Part shown: piece after piece, positions 34,404 to 43,913 of the stretch
Position numbering within the stretch: the first letter of the stretch is position 1
Layout: each line of letters begins with the position of its first letter
Source: Candidatus Binatia bacterium
GTDB lineage: Bacteria > Desulfobacterota > Binatia > HRBIN30
Length of the DNA stretch: 64,000 bases
Direction of reading: 5' to 3'
NCBI GenBank assembly: GCA_026004215.1
Contig: BPIR01000001.1
Location: forward strand, 310,001 to 374,000
Notes under the pieces: generated by a model
The model's database searches: none
What the model saw: the letters and a program-made list of their open reading frames with translations, nothing else
Told to the model about the DNA's origin: nothing
Program-made: the position numbers and the translations under genes

Positions 34404-36020
34404 GTGGAACATTCGCTCCTTCATGGGCTCCAACTCCTCGGCTTGGTTGTTGCGGGTGGCGGCCTTTGGCTGAAGCTCCTTTTCCATTTTGCGCGGCTGG
34501 GCAGCGAGGCAGAGGGGCCGGATCGGCTGGCCCGCCTCTGGGGACAGCGGGCCAGTTGGATTGCGGCCGCCGCGACGTTCGCCGATTCGTTCGTCCAAGT
34601 GGCTGAAATCGAGAACCGCACCGTTTTTGGCGGAGTTCCGCTGAATCAATGGTTCGCCTTTGTCACCACAACGACCGTTGGGCAAATCGGCCTCGGTCGG
34701 AGTATTGCCCTTTTCCTGCTGGGGTCGGCGTTTTCCGCGGGCGGTCGCTTGGGCTGGGCGATCGCTGCGGCTCTATACGCGGTTGCGGCGATCTTGGCAG
34801 CCGCTGTCAGCCACGCTGCGGCGCAGCCGAGCGAGAGTTTGACGGCTGTTGGCTGGCATTTGCTCCATTTATTGGCGATCTCGGCGTGGATAGGCGTCGT
34901 ATTTCACCTCTGGTTGCAACGCCCGTTTTGGTCGGCTGTACACAGTGCCACCGTCGCCCAGGGCTGGGTTACGTTGCTGCGCAGCTTTTCGCCCTTGGCA
35001 CTGGCCACAGCCGCCCTGGTCTTCTCGAGTGGACTGGTTGCCGCTCTGCGATTTGCCCCAACGCTGTGGGACCTTGGCTGGTCCGCATACGGACTGACCC
35101 TCACACTGAAACTCGTGCTGATCGTGCCGATTGTGCTCGCCGGGGGCTACAATTTTTGGATTGCTGTTCCTGCGCTTCACACCGCGAGCCAGAACTTCTC
35201 GCCGGATACATGGCGTTCGGTCGCCGTTCGCTTCCTGCGCAGTCTGGAAACCGAGGCAACAATGGGTCTCATGGTGATTGCTGTGGCGGGAATTGTGGGC
35301 TCGGTCTCCCCTCCCGGGTCGGACGGAACAGTGACGCTGAGTCGCGAACAAGTGGCTGCGTTGCTGAGCCCGAAACTGCCAGCAACGACGTTCGTGGATC
35401 CGACCTTGTTCGTGGGCGACGCAGAGCGAAACCGTTTCGACCTTTTGTATTCGGAGTTTATGCACAACTGGTCGGGAGTTGCCGTGATTCTTATGGGGGC
35501 GTTTTGGCTTCTTCAGGGCGGACAAGGTACCTTGGCTTTACTGGCAGCTAAATTGTGGCCGTTGCTGTTCGTGCCTTTTGCGGTGTTCGTCTCCGCCTTC
35601 GCCGACCCGGAAGTGTTTGTCCTCCGCCAAGTTACCTTCGTGGAAGCAGTGAGTGACCCGGTCGTGCTGGAGCACCAGATCGGTGCACTCCTAATTGTCT
35701 TGCTCGCGTGGCTCGGATGGGGTGACTCGCGCCGACCGGTCGTGCAGCGGCCGTTGGGGCCGTGGTTGCCGGTTTTAATGCTTGTGGGCAGCTTACTGTT
35801 GCTTGGCCATGCGCATGCTTCCGTGAGGGCCACGCAGGAACTGACGAACCTGATCAACGTGCAGCACGCCATTTTCGGTTCTCTGGGACTGCTTGCGGGG
35901 ATCGTGCGGTGGTTCATGCTGCGCGGCTTGCTTCCGGCGCGCGTGGCCCGCGTCGTGTGGCCATCATTCATAATTTTGCTTGGCGTATTTATGGCGTTTT
36001 TCTATCGCGAGGCCATCTGA
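34404..36020 (+). CDS. copD: CopD-domain copper-import-type membrane protein
   Basis: The 538-aa protein has about 13 membrane helices, includes a CopD domain (LLHLLAISAWIGVVFHLW and nearby) and may be a YcnJ-like copper importer with a periplasmic loop. It starts with GTG at 34404, 32 bp after copC, and its 3' end overlaps the convergent transporter gene by 19 bp. Copper transport is the family expectation, not shown by sequence alone. Confidence 0.82.
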   Translation: MEHSLLHGLQLLGLVVAGGGLWLKLLFHFARLGSEAEGPDRLARLWGQRASWIAAAATFADSFVQVAEIENRTVFGGVPLNQWFAFVTTTTVGQIGLGRSIALFLLGSAFSAGGRLGWAIAAALYAVAAILAAAVSHAAAQPSESLTAVGWHLLHLLAISAWIGVVFHLWLQRPFWSAVHSATVAQGWVTLLRSFSPLALATAALVFSSGLVAALRFAPTLWDLGWSAYGLTLTLKLVLIVPIVLAGGYNFWIAVPALHTASQNFSPDTWRSVAVRFLRSLETEATMGLMVIAVAGIVGSVSPPGSDGTVTLSREQVAALLSPKLPATTFVDPTLFVGDAERNRFDLLYSEFMHNWSGVAVILMGAFWLLQGGQGTLALLAAKLWPLLFVPFAVFVSAFADPEVFVLRQVTFVEAVSDPVVLEHQIGALLIVLLAWLGWGDSRRPVVQRPLGPWLPVLMLVGSLLLLGHAHASVRATQELTNLINVQHAIFGSLGLLAGIVRWFMLRGLLPARVARVVWPSFIILLGVFMAFFYREAI

Positions 36021-37393
36021 AATTCACTTTCCATGGTACCGAACTCCGAAGATCGCTTCCTTCGTGCAGCCAGGGCCATTTGGATTTCAGCGACTTCCTT
36101 CGGTCCCCACCGGAGGCGCCGGATCAACAAAAGCCCAGATGCGTGAGACAAAACTTGCAGCGGTCCCACAAGCCAAATGAGCCGCCACCCCTCATCGGAG
36201 CCTAGCCCCTCGGCTCCCGAGCTTCCCGCCCCGAGCAAGGATAGAAACCCGCCGCCGAGTAGGGCTCCGAGGGCACCCATCGTTTTAAGGCCTAGAGTCC
36301 AAATTCCAAAGTACGCTCCTTCCCGGCGCTCACCGGTGTGCCACTCGTCAATGTCGATGATGTCGATTGCGCTCGACATTGCGAGGGTCACCGATCCCAT
36401 GGAAACACCACCCGCAGCGGCCAAAAGCAGCATTGGAACCTTACCCCCAGGTGGAACCAGGAACCAACCCCAAGGAACGATACAACCGAGCCCCAGCCCG
36501 TACAGCAAGGCGCGGTGTTTACCAACTTTCTGGGATAGACGGCGCCACAGGGGGAACGAAACGACAAATGCCCCACCGAAGGTCACGGCGATGGCTGGGA
36601 AGAATTCGTACAAGCCCAGCCAGTACTTGATTACGAAAAGCTGCACAGAGTTGCCAACGGAAGCTGCAAGGGTCATTGCGCAAAAGACCGCAAAGATGCG
36701 CTGAAAATCTCGGTTGCCGAGCGTGTGCTTCAGCCCGTGGAGGAAGTGACGCCAACTCGGTGGCGGGGGAGTGACTGCACGCTGCTCCCGGACGCCCAAC
36801 CCTACGGCTAAGCCGGAGCCGAGAATAATGGCGGCCAAGATCGCTGCGGCTAAAGAGAAACCCGTTCGCGCATCGTCGAACCGATTAGATATCGCCACAG
36901 GCAAAGCCGCACCGACAAGGGTGCCGACCACTCCGAACAATGCCCGAAGTTGCACTACGCTGGTACGAAGGTGGTAGTCGTCGGTGAGCTCCGCTCCCCA
37001 AGCAAGATACGGGGTCGCATAAAACGTAAATACCGTCATCAACCCGACGTAAGCGAGGACGAGGTAGACAAACACTTGGACTTCTGGCCAGCGCGGGGGC
37101 GTGAACAATAGATAAAATGCAATGGCCACCGGAAGCACCGAACCCAGGACGTACGGGCGCCGGCGTCCCCACCGCGAGCGTGTCGTGTCCGAAATGTAGC
37201 CTACAATGGGGTCCGTAATGGCGTCCCAACAGCGCCCAATAAAAATGGCGATGCCGACTAAAACGGGTGCCAGGTGGATAACGTCGACATAGAAGAACAG
37301 TAGAAACTGGCTCAATGTCGCGTTCTTGACACTAACTGCAACCTCGCCGATCCCGTAAGAAAGCTTTGCCCAAAGTGAAAGCCGGGAAGCCAT
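36002..37393 (-). CDS. GPH-family (MelB-like) sugar:cation symporter
   Basis: The MFS-fold transporter has about 12 helices and family hallmarks near the start: KLSYGIGEVAVSVKNATLSQFLLFFY and DAITDPIVGYISDTTRSRWGRRRPY, where the Asp residues match the cation site of MelB-type symporters. The ATG at 37393 gives 463 aa; the longer frame adds a Ser/Arg-rich stretch that looks non-coding. Substrate is unknown. It may serve a sugar, glycoside or lipid-like solute. Confidence 0.85.
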   Translation of the reverse strand: MASRLSLWAKLSYGIGEVAVSVKNATLSQFLLFFYVDVIHLAPVLVGIAIFIGRCWDAITDPIVGYISDTTRSRWGRRRPYVLGSVLPVAIAFYLLFTPPRWPEVQVFVYLVLAYVGLMTVFTFYATPYLAWGAELTDDYHLRTSVVQLRALFGVVGTLVGAALPVAISNRFDDARTGFSLAAAILAAIILGSGLAVGLGVREQRAVTPPPPSWRHFLHGLKHTLGNRDFQRIFAVFCAMTLAASVGNSVQLFVIKYWLGLYEFFPAIAVTFGGAFVVSFPLWRRLSQKVGKHRALLYGLGLGCIVPWGWFLVPPGGKVPMLLLAAAGGVSMGSVTLAMSSAIDIIDIDEWHTGERREGAYFGIWTLGLKTMGALGALLGGGFLSLLGAGSSGAEGLGSDEGWRLIWLVGPLQVLSHASGLLLIRRLRWGPKEVAEIQMALAARRKRSSEFGTMESEFQMASR

Positions 37394-37641
37394 AGAAAAC
37401 AACCACCAGCGGTAGCCTTCGCGAGGCGACAAACCAACTCGCTTCTGGCATACGAACAGAAACGGGGTGTGAACTGTCAACAGCCGTCGCGTTCGGGAGT
37501 GTGCAGAGTGCGATCTTGCCGTCCGGCCTGGCCGCCTGTAGAAGCTGCTCCGGTGGCACCACAAAAGGGATTAGAGGCCGACTAGACTTACCGTTCCCGC
37601 ACCACAGCAGGTCCTAAAGATGTGAGGGGGGCTCGCGAAGC
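37394..37641. promoter_or_regulatory. Divergent intergenic region between transporter and PAS kinase
   Basis: About 248 bases separate the leftward transporter and rightward kinase starts. It should hold both promoters, but I see no strong consensus boxes or operator repeats in it. Confidence 0.4.
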
Positions 37642-39417
37642 ATGGAAGGGTCCAGTGCAAAGTTGAGTTCGGCGGCCGCGGGGCAAACGCTGGCTCTCGG
37701 CAGAGGATTGGTATCTGTCCTGCGAGAGCATGCGCAACGCGATCGGTACGCCCGTGCGCAAGAGGAGGCGATGAGGTCGGCAGTGCCCTCGATTGCGTGG
37801 GCGGTACTGTTGATTGTGTCGGCCTACATCGGCGTTCAACTATGGCTTCGCCCCTCACAGGTCTGGGCGGTTTGGCCAGCCTATGGCCTCCAGCTTCTTG
37901 CGCCTTTGGCTGTACTTGCGGGGGTGCGAACGCGCATGTGGGAACGGCATGCCGAAACCCTGTTCGTAGTCGGTGAGTTTGTATTTACGGCGGCTCTCGT
38001 CTCGCAGGTTCTGAGCCGGGAAACAGCCATCGCGGGCATCGCGGGCTTTGTCGCTGTCAAAGTGATGGCGACGGCTTTGTTCGTTCCGTGGCGCGCACGA
38101 AGGCAATACGCTTCGGTTGCGTTCACCCTCGCGTTGTATGGGCTGGGTTTAGTTTTGGCTCCGCATTTCGCGGACGAACCGCGGAAACTGCATCTCGTCG
38201 CCGTGCCGGCGGTAGCTGGGATCCTATCGGTGTTGGGGGTAGCACAGGCCGCGCGGCTGCGAGAGACTTTGTTGCACGAGGCGGCCGACCGCGATCTGGC
38301 AGTAAAACGTTTGGAAACCGTCCTCGACCGCATGCCCGTCGGCTGCATCATCAGTGACGCGGAGCTTCGTTACGTGTACTGGAACAAAGCCGCAGAGAAT
38401 ATTTTCGGTTACTCGTCCGACGAGGTCCTAGGCAAGAGCGCTGTGGAAGTCGTTACACCCCCTCACCTCCGCAATCTCTCCGTGCGGGGTTTCGAGGAGC
38501 TGGCCCAAGGTCGGAACACTACTGTGGGGCCGATGCGACTGGAAAACATCACCAAAGACGGGCGCACGATCATCTGCGAGTGGAATGCCGTGGCCCTCAC
38601 GGATCCCGACGGTGCATTTGTGGGCATGCTGTCCATGTGCCAGGACGTCACGGAACAGCACCGAACAGAGCAGGCTCGGCGAGAGTTGGTGGGGCAACTG
38701 CAGGAGGCGGACCGAATGCGTGCGGCCTTTGTTGCCACGCTTTCTCATGAACTGCGTAGCCCACTGAACGTGATCTTGGGCTATCACGAGTTGCTCCACG
38801 AAGGCGTGTTCGGAACCCTCAGTACGGCGCAGCTCGAAGTCTTGGATCGCATTGGACAAGCAGCACGGCAGCTCCTCGAGCTGGTAACCTCGACCTTGGA
38901 GGTGAGTCGCATTCAAGCCGGGCGCGCTGCACTGAATCTTCGATTGCTGCAACCTTTGGGACTCATGGAGCAAATTCGCTCCGAGACATTGGAACTGCAA
39001 CAGAAAGACGGCGTTTCGGTGGAGTGGGATTTGTCAGAACGGTTGCCACCCGTGTACACCGACGAGGCGAAGCTCAAGGTGATCGTCAAAAACCTTCTTT
39101 CCAACGCCCTGAAGTACACCGAAGCGGGCACGGTGAAGATCTCTGCGCGAGCGGTCGAACGGGGTATTGAAATTGCCGTATCCGACACGGGCCCTGGCAT
39201 TCCGGAGGATCTTTTGCCGCATATTTTCGAGCCCTTCCGCCGCGGAGAGGTGGACTCGAAAAAGAGCGGCGCGGGTCTCGGTTTGTACCTCGTGCGATTC
39301 TTCGCCGATCTTATTGGTGCCCAGATCACCGTCCAGAGTACAGTCGGTCAGGGATCGACCTTCAGTGTGTTGCTGCCGATTCAACCCCCCGGAATTCTGG
39401 TCGAGCCGTCAGGTTAG
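37642..39417 (+). CDS. Membrane sensor histidine kinase with PAS domain (orphan)
   Basis: The 591-aa protein has about six N-terminal membrane helices (about 48-205), a PAS domain (about 225-335, with YWNKAAENIFGYSSDEVLGKS), a HisKA segment with H369 in FVATLSHELRSPLN, and a HATPase domain (KNLLSNALKYTEAG, VSDTGPGIP, GAGLGLYLVRFF). No response regulator is beside it. Its kinase core is closely similar to the one at 12.8-14.6 kb. Its stop overlaps the convergent DUF507 gene by 4 bp. Confidence 0.92.
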   Translation: MEGSSAKLSSAAAGQTLALGRGLVSVLREHAQRDRYARAQEEAMRSAVPSIAWAVLLIVSAYIGVQLWLRPSQVWAVWPAYGLQLLAPLAVLAGVRTRMWERHAETLFVVGEFVFTAALVSQVLSRETAIAGIAGFVAVKVMATALFVPWRARRQYASVAFTLALYGLGLVLAPHFADEPRKLHLVAVPAVAGILSVLGVAQAARLRETLLHEAADRDLAVKRLETVLDRMPVGCIISDAELRYVYWNKAAENIFGYSSDEVLGKSAVEVVTPPHLRNLSVRGFEELAQGRNTTVGPMRLENITKDGRTIICEWNAVALTDPDGAFVGMLSMCQDVTEQHRTEQARRELVGQLQEADRMRAAFVATLSHELRSPLNVILGYHELLHEGVFGTLSTAQLEVLDRIGQAARQLLELVTSTLEVSRIQAGRAALNLRLLQPLGLMEQIRSETLELQQKDGVSVEWDLSERLPPVYTDEAKLKVIVKNLLSNALKYTEAGTVKISARAVERGIEIAVSDTGPGIPEDLLPHIFEPFRRGEVDSKKSGAGLGLYLVRFFADLIGAQITVQSTVGQGSTFSVLLPIQPPGILVEPSG

Positions 39418-39704
39418 CGCCGGCGTTTGCGGAGTTCTTCCTCGTAGTATTGGCGATAGAGCACGTCCCACTCACGGCTGCCCGGCACAACCCTTCGGGA
39501 GAGGGAAGCGATCTTGCGCCGGACGAAAGCGTCGATTTGCTCGTCGATTTGATGATCAGCCTCCAATACGCGTTTGATCTCGTTTAGAGCCAGGCGTTGG
39601 TTGCGCACGGTCGCCAGGCCCTCCTTCTCGAGGAGGTCCAAAATGCGGTGTGCCAGGAAAGATTTTCGTCCCTCCGAAAATTCCATGGCCGTACTCCGCC
39701 TCAC
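39414..39704 (-). CDS. DUF507-family protein, second copy
   Basis: The 96-aa helical protein (AHRILDLLEKEGLATVRNQRLALNEIKRVLEA) belongs to the DUF507 group of short deltaproteobacterial proteins of unknown function. Its start overlaps the stop of the first copy by 4 bp. A basic tail (RKRRR) ends it. The Met at codon 7 could also start it. Confidence 0.78.
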   Translation of the reverse strand: MRRSTAMEFSEGRKSFLAHRILDLLEKEGLATVRNQRLALNEIKRVLEADHQIDEQIDAFVRRKIASLSRRVVPGSREWDVLYRQYYEEELRKRRR

Positions 39705-39976
39705 AGAACGAAGCCGCGGTCGCGCGCTAGCCTTTGCTTGATGCCGAGCACAACCTTCCGCCGGTCGAGATCCTCGCGCCCGCGCAGATACTGCTCGGCC
39801 ATCTCCTCAGCTTCCTGTTCCAAAGCCGCTTCCTCCTCCAGATTCCGGTACAACAAATCCGCTATGCGTTGTTCGATTGTGACCAAATCCGCTTTCGGCT
39901 GGATCAAGTCACGTTGCACGAGCGTTTCCAAGATGGCATGTGCGAGCGATTGGACTTGACCTGGGCGAACACGCAT
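39701..39976 (-). CDS. DUF507-family protein, first copy
   Basis: The 91-aa helical protein (QVQSLAHAILETLVQRDLI; EEMAEQYLRGREDLDRRK) is similar in plan to its downstream neighbour: a helical hairpin, an acidic middle and a C-terminal KQRLARDRGF-type end. The two are translationally coupled, which suggests they form a heterodimer. Function is unknown. Confidence 0.8.
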   Translation of the reverse strand: MRVRPGQVQSLAHAILETLVQRDLIQPKADLVTIEQRIADLLYRNLEEEAALEQEAEEMAEQYLRGREDLDRRKVVLGIKQRLARDRGFVL

Positions 39977-40024
39977 GCCCTGTGTTTACGGGAACGCGGT
40001 GCCCCTGGCAAGGACGCTTCGAGG

Positions 40025-40660
40025 TCAGCGGCTGCTGCGCCTCGCTTTGCGCTTGGCTCGTGCCCGCCCCGACGTTTTTGGCGCTTGTCGTCCTCGCGAG
40101 GCAGTCCGGGCCGTGGCTCGCAACCGCGCAATTTGCCGCTCTACAGCTTGCAAGCTTGCTTGAATCCGTTCGAGTTCCTTGCGTACTGCCGGATGGGTGG
40201 CCAGCTTTTCTACTGAGGCGCGGACCTGCGCGTCGATGCGGCGCTGCAGCAACTCGAGCTGGCGTTGCGGCGCCTCGAGTAATTCCTCCAGGAGTTTCTT
40301 GCCCGCCGCAGCCCGAGCATCCGTTGCCGCGCTCAAATGGTGCATGCTGCGCTGTGCGAACTCTTCGATGGCCTCACGACCGCGCTCCACGCTAGAGCGC
40401 AGCTCTTGCAATGCTTCACCGCCTTGCTGGATCAACCAGCGCAGCACTGGGAGTGCAACCAGTGGCCTCGGCTTTTTCTGCTCCTCGAAGATGATTTGCG
40501 CAAAAGTTACGGCCGTAAGGTCCTCCCCCGTCTCGTTGTCGACGATGCGTACGTCTTCCCCTTGCCGCACCAAGTGCGCAATGCCTTCGAGGGTGATGTA
40601 GCGACTCGTCGTGGTATCGTAGAGCTTCCGATTTCCGTAGCGCTTGATAAGCCTGGCCAT
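40025..40660 (-). CDS. PhaR-like polyhydroxyalkanoate synthesis regulator
   Basis: The N-terminal 60 residues match the PhaR DNA-binding/PHB-accumulation domain (LIKRYGNRKLYDTTTSRYITLE). A long helical region (about 85-185) and a basic, Ala/Arg-rich tail follow. PhaR represses phasin genes and senses PHA polymer. No phaC or phasin gene is in the window, so a PHA role is inferred from the domain. At 211 aa it fits the family. Confidence 0.86.
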   Translation of the reverse strand: MARLIKRYGNRKLYDTTTSRYITLEGIAHLVRQGEDVRIVDNETGEDLTAVTFAQIIFEEQKKPRPLVALPVLRWLIQQGGEALQELRSSVERGREAIEEFAQRSMHHLSAATDARAAAGKKLLEELLEAPQRQLELLQRRIDAQVRASVEKLATHPAVRKELERIQASLQAVERQIARLRATARTASRGRQAPKTSGRARAKRKARRSSR

Positions 40661-40782
40661 GATGTCGTTTGCCGTTGTGCGGAGTGAAACCCGCTACCAC
40701 ATGGCGGCTTGCCTCTGCAACCGGCACAGGCAGGCGCACGGTCACATTGCAAGCAGGGGTGCCTCACGATAGCGTAGCCCCT

Positions 40783-41601
40783 GTGAGTGGTTCGCGTGCT
40801 TTTTTGGCCGCAGCGGTGCAAATGAATGCCACCGCGAACAAAGCGGAGAACCTGGACAAAGCCGAAGCATGGATGGAACGGGCGGCTCAGCTTGGAGCGC
40901 GTTTGGTTGTCTTGCCCGAGGTGTTTTCCTGGCGCGGTCGTGCCGAGCACGAGTGCGACGCCGCCGAGCCAATTCCGGGTCCTACAACGGAGCGACTGGC
41001 TCGCCTAGCTCGCAAGTTGCGACTCTACTTGCTCGCCGGTTCGGTACTCGAACGTGCGGATTCGCCCAAGCCGTATAACACGAGCGTGTTGTTCAACGAC
41101 TCCGGCGTGGAGATCGCCCGCTACCGCAAGATCCATTTGTTCGATGTGGCTTTGGCCGGACGAGTGGAAGTCCAGGAATCCGCACGGCGAGCTGCGGGAA
41201 AAGACGTTGTTGTCGTGCAAACGGAGCTCGGGTGCTTTGGATTAGCGATTTGTTACGACCTGCGTTTTCCCGAACTCTTTCGCGCCCAGGCGACACGGGG
41301 AGCAGAAGTGATTTTATTGCCGTCCGCGTTCACTTTCGTGACCGGGGCCGCTCACTGGGAGCCATTGCTTCGCGCAAGAGCGATCGAGAACCAGGTCTAC
41401 GTGATCGCGCCGAATCAAATCGGTCGGGCCGAGGGAGGCGTGGAAAATTACGGGCACTCCTGCGTGGTCGATCCGTGGGGCGTTGTGGTTGCCATGGCGG
41501 GAAACCGGGAAGGTCTCGTCTGTGCCGAGATTGATCTCAATTACCTGGAGACGGTCCGCCGCCAGCTACCTGCGCTCGGGCACCGCCGCCTGAGCGACTA
41601 A
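40783..41601 (+). CDS. Nit-family carbon-nitrogen hydrolase
   Basis: The 272-aa enzyme has the nitrilase triad E46 (VVLPEVFSW), K116 (RYRKIHLFD) and C157 (LAICYDLRFPEL). It resembles Nit1/Nit2 amidases, which hydrolyse omega-amides or deaminated glutathione. The start is uncertain: I chose the GTG at 40783; an in-frame ATG at 40669 adds 38 residues without family character. It lies between PhaR (opposite strand) and moeA. Confidence 0.87.
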   Translation: MSGSRAFLAAAVQMNATANKAENLDKAEAWMERAAQLGARLVVLPEVFSWRGRAEHECDAAEPIPGPTTERLARLARKLRLYLLAGSVLERADSPKPYNTSVLFNDSGVEIARYRKIHLFDVALAGRVEVQESARRAAGKDVVVVQTELGCFGLAICYDLRFPELFRAQATRGAEVILLPSAFTFVTGAAHWEPLLRARAIENQVYVIAPNQIGRAEGGVENYGHSCVVDPWGVVVAMAGNREGLVCAEIDLNYLETVRRQLPALGHRRLSD

Positions 41602-41721
41602 GGTGGCTCTCGGGAGAAGACACCCGACCTGTAGTGTTGGTTCTGCTGTCCCCTCTTGCTAACAGTGGGCTCCGCAGTGCGGCACGCAAAGGCAATCCCT
41701 CCCCCAAAGGGTTTCTTCCGG

Positions 41722-42945
41722 GTGGTCTCGACAGACCGAGCCCGTGAGCTGCTTGGAGCCGTCAAACCTGTTCGGACAACCGAAGAACTACCGACGAAAC
41801 AGGCGGCTGGCCGGGTTCTCGCCACCGCAGTGAAGGCTCGGACGAACGTCCCGCATTTCGATCGAGCCGTGATGGATGGTTATGCGGTTCGTGCTTCCGA
41901 CACGTTTGGAGCCAGTGAAAGCCAGCCGGTGTACCTGCGAATCGAAGGCACTGTGGAGATGGGGCAACACGTCCGGAAGGGTTTGGGCGCCGGGGCGGCG
42001 GTAAGAATCAGCACGGGCGGAATGATGCCTCCTGGGGCGGACGCGGTGGTGATGATGGAATACACGGACGAGGTTTCCCCGGATTTGGTTGAGGTTCGCC
42101 GTGGCGTTGCTCCGTGGGAGAACGTTCAGCGTGTGGGCGAGGACGTCAAGAAAGGTCAGTTGTTGTTTCCCAAGGGGTGGCGCCTGCGCTCTTTCGACTT
42201 GGGTGGGCTCACTGGAACGGGAGTCAGCACGGTACGTGTATACCGCCGGCCTCGCGTGGCACTCATTTCCACGGGAGACGAAATTGTCCCTCCCGAGTCC
42301 GTGCCCAAGCCGGGCCAGGTGCGGAATATTAACGAATACGCTTTGGTCCCCATGCTGACCGAAGCCGGGGCTGAAGTCGACGACTACGGCGTGGTGCGCG
42401 ATGAAGCAGCCGCTTTCTCCTCCGTATTGGCGGAGGCTTTGGAGCTCCATGACGCTGTCGTGCTGTCGGGTGGCAGTTCGGTGGGCGCAAAAGATATGGC
42501 GATCTCCGTGATTACCTCGTTTCCACGATCGTCGGTTGTTTTCCACGGAATTTCGATCGCGCCAGGGAAGCCGACCATCCTGGCTTACGCTCTCGGAAAG
42601 CCGATCTTAGGGATTCCCGGGCATCCGATGTCCGCAGTAGTGGTCGGAATGCTGTTTGGTGCGCCGTTCGTGCGAGTCCTCGGAGGGGAACTGCCGTCGT
42701 CTGCATTCGCTGCGAAGTCGCGGCTACCGGCGATATTGGCAGAACCGGTCGCCTCCGCAGCAGGAAGAGAAGACTACGTTCGCGTTCGGCTGGAAGAGAG
42801 CAACGGTCGAGCCCGGGCAATTCCTATGGCGGGAAAGTCGGCCTCCGTGTTCAATCTGATTCACGCGCACGGCTTGGTTCGAATCCCAGCCCATGTTGAA
42901 GGTCTCGAGGCTGGGACTCAGGTGGAAGTTCTCCTCCTCTCGTGA
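41722..42945 (+). CDS. moeA: Molybdopterin molybdenumtransferase MoeA
   Basis: MoeA inserts molybdate into adenylated molybdopterin. The chosen GTG at 41722 follows AAAGGG and gives 407 aa, the usual length; a TTG at 41656 would add an unlikely leader. Motifs include DRAVMDGYAVRASDTFGAS, GAGAAVRISTGGMMPPGADAVVMME, ISTGDEIVPP and GGSSVGAKD. A second moeA-type gene fused to another domain lies 3.1 kb downstream. Confidence 0.92.
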   Translation: MVSTDRARELLGAVKPVRTTEELPTKQAAGRVLATAVKARTNVPHFDRAVMDGYAVRASDTFGASESQPVYLRIEGTVEMGQHVRKGLGAGAAVRISTGGMMPPGADAVVMMEYTDEVSPDLVEVRRGVAPWENVQRVGEDVKKGQLLFPKGWRLRSFDLGGLTGTGVSTVRVYRRPRVALISTGDEIVPPESVPKPGQVRNINEYALVPMLTEAGAEVDDYGVVRDEAAAFSSVLAEALELHDAVVLSGGSSVGAKDMAISVITSFPRSSVVFHGISIAPGKPTILAYALGKPILGIPGHPMSAVVVGMLFGAPFVRVLGGELPSSAFAAKSRLPAILAEPVASAAGREDYVRVRLEESNGRARAIPMAGKSASVFNLIHAHGLVRIPAHVEGLEAGTQVEVLLLS

Positions 42946-42968
42946 GGCCGTAGAGCGCGCAAAGCGAC

Positions 42969-43886
42969 CTAGCTTTTGCGAATGGAAATGCGTTTGGGTA
43001 GCCAATCCGCGAGAATGGCGTTGACCTGATCGGGCGCTTCTTGTTGTACCCAGTGGGAGACGCCGGGCAAGTAATGCAATTCGAGGGAACGGACGAAGCG
43101 GTCGGTGCCATAAGTTGTTTCCTTGCCGAGGGCGTCGTCCTCCTCTCCCCAAATCATCAAAGTGGGCACGTCGATCGGTGGATATCCCAACTGGCGCTGC
43201 CGCCGTGCCCCGCCACGTGCGAGGGCACGGTAGTAGTTTACCATCGCCGTGAGTGCGCCCGGTTGCGCCGCATAGTCGCGGTAGACTTGAATAACTTCGG
43301 GAGGGAAACAGCTCGGCTTGCGCGCCATGCGAAGAAAGGCGTCTTTGATAGCGCGATAGTCAAAGGCTGCCAACACAAGCTCGGGTAGCCACGGGAGCTG
43401 AAAGAAAAATACGTACCAGGAACGCAGGAGTTGTCGTCCCCACATGACCCGTTCCACGATTGCTGGATGGGGCACGTTGAGGATGACTAAAGCATCGAGA
43501 GGTCTCAGCCGCCGCATCGCAAAGTACCACGCGATCAGCGCACCCCAGTCGTGGCCAATGAGCACGCACGTTTCGGCACGGCTGGCGTCAATGAAACGAG
43601 CGACGTCGCTCATCAAGTGCTCGATCGCATAATCCCCTACCCGTGCGGGGCGAGCACTTCCTCCGTAACCGCGCAGGTCGGGCGCCCAAACGCGGAATCC
43701 CAGTTGCGCCAACAAGGGCATCTGGTAGCGCCACGAATACCAGCATTCGGGGAAACCATGCAAACACAGGGCGAGGTTTGGCCCTGAACCCAGTTCGGCG
43801 AGATGGAAGTCGAGGCCATCCGCCGTGAGCTTCCGGTGTCTGACACCGGGTATATCTCCAGCGTACCAAATCTCTTTTGTGTCCAT
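42969..43886 (-). CDS. Alpha/beta hydrolase, epoxide-hydrolase-like
   Basis: The 305-aa protein has the oxyanion motif HGFPE (43-47), the nucleophile D113 in GHDWGA and a C-terminal His in GVSHWVQQEAP. An Asp nucleophile and a cap domain (about 140-230) fit soluble epoxide hydrolases or haloacid/haloalkane-type relatives. The substrate is not determinable. It faces the metalloprotease gene across only 27 bp. Confidence 0.88.
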   Translation of the reverse strand: MDTKEIWYAGDIPGVRHRKLTADGLDFHLAELGSGPNLALCLHGFPECWYSWRYQMPLLAQLGFRVWAPDLRGYGGSARPARVGDYAIEHLMSDVARFIDASRAETCVLIGHDWGALIAWYFAMRRLRPLDALVILNVPHPAIVERVMWGRQLLRSWYVFFFQLPWLPELVLAAFDYRAIKDAFLRMARKPSCFPPEVIQVYRDYAAQPGALTAMVNYYRALARGGARRQRQLGYPPIDVPTLMIWGEEDDALGKETTYGTDRFVRSLELHYLPGVSHWVQQEAPDQVNAILADWLPKRISIRKS

Positions 43887-43913
43887 GCTTCCCCGTGTAA
43901 TGAGGAGAATGAC

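Noticed and set aside
34649..35551. 300-codon plus-strand frame inside copD
   Set aside because: Out-of-frame shadow; the copD frame encodes regular membrane helices.
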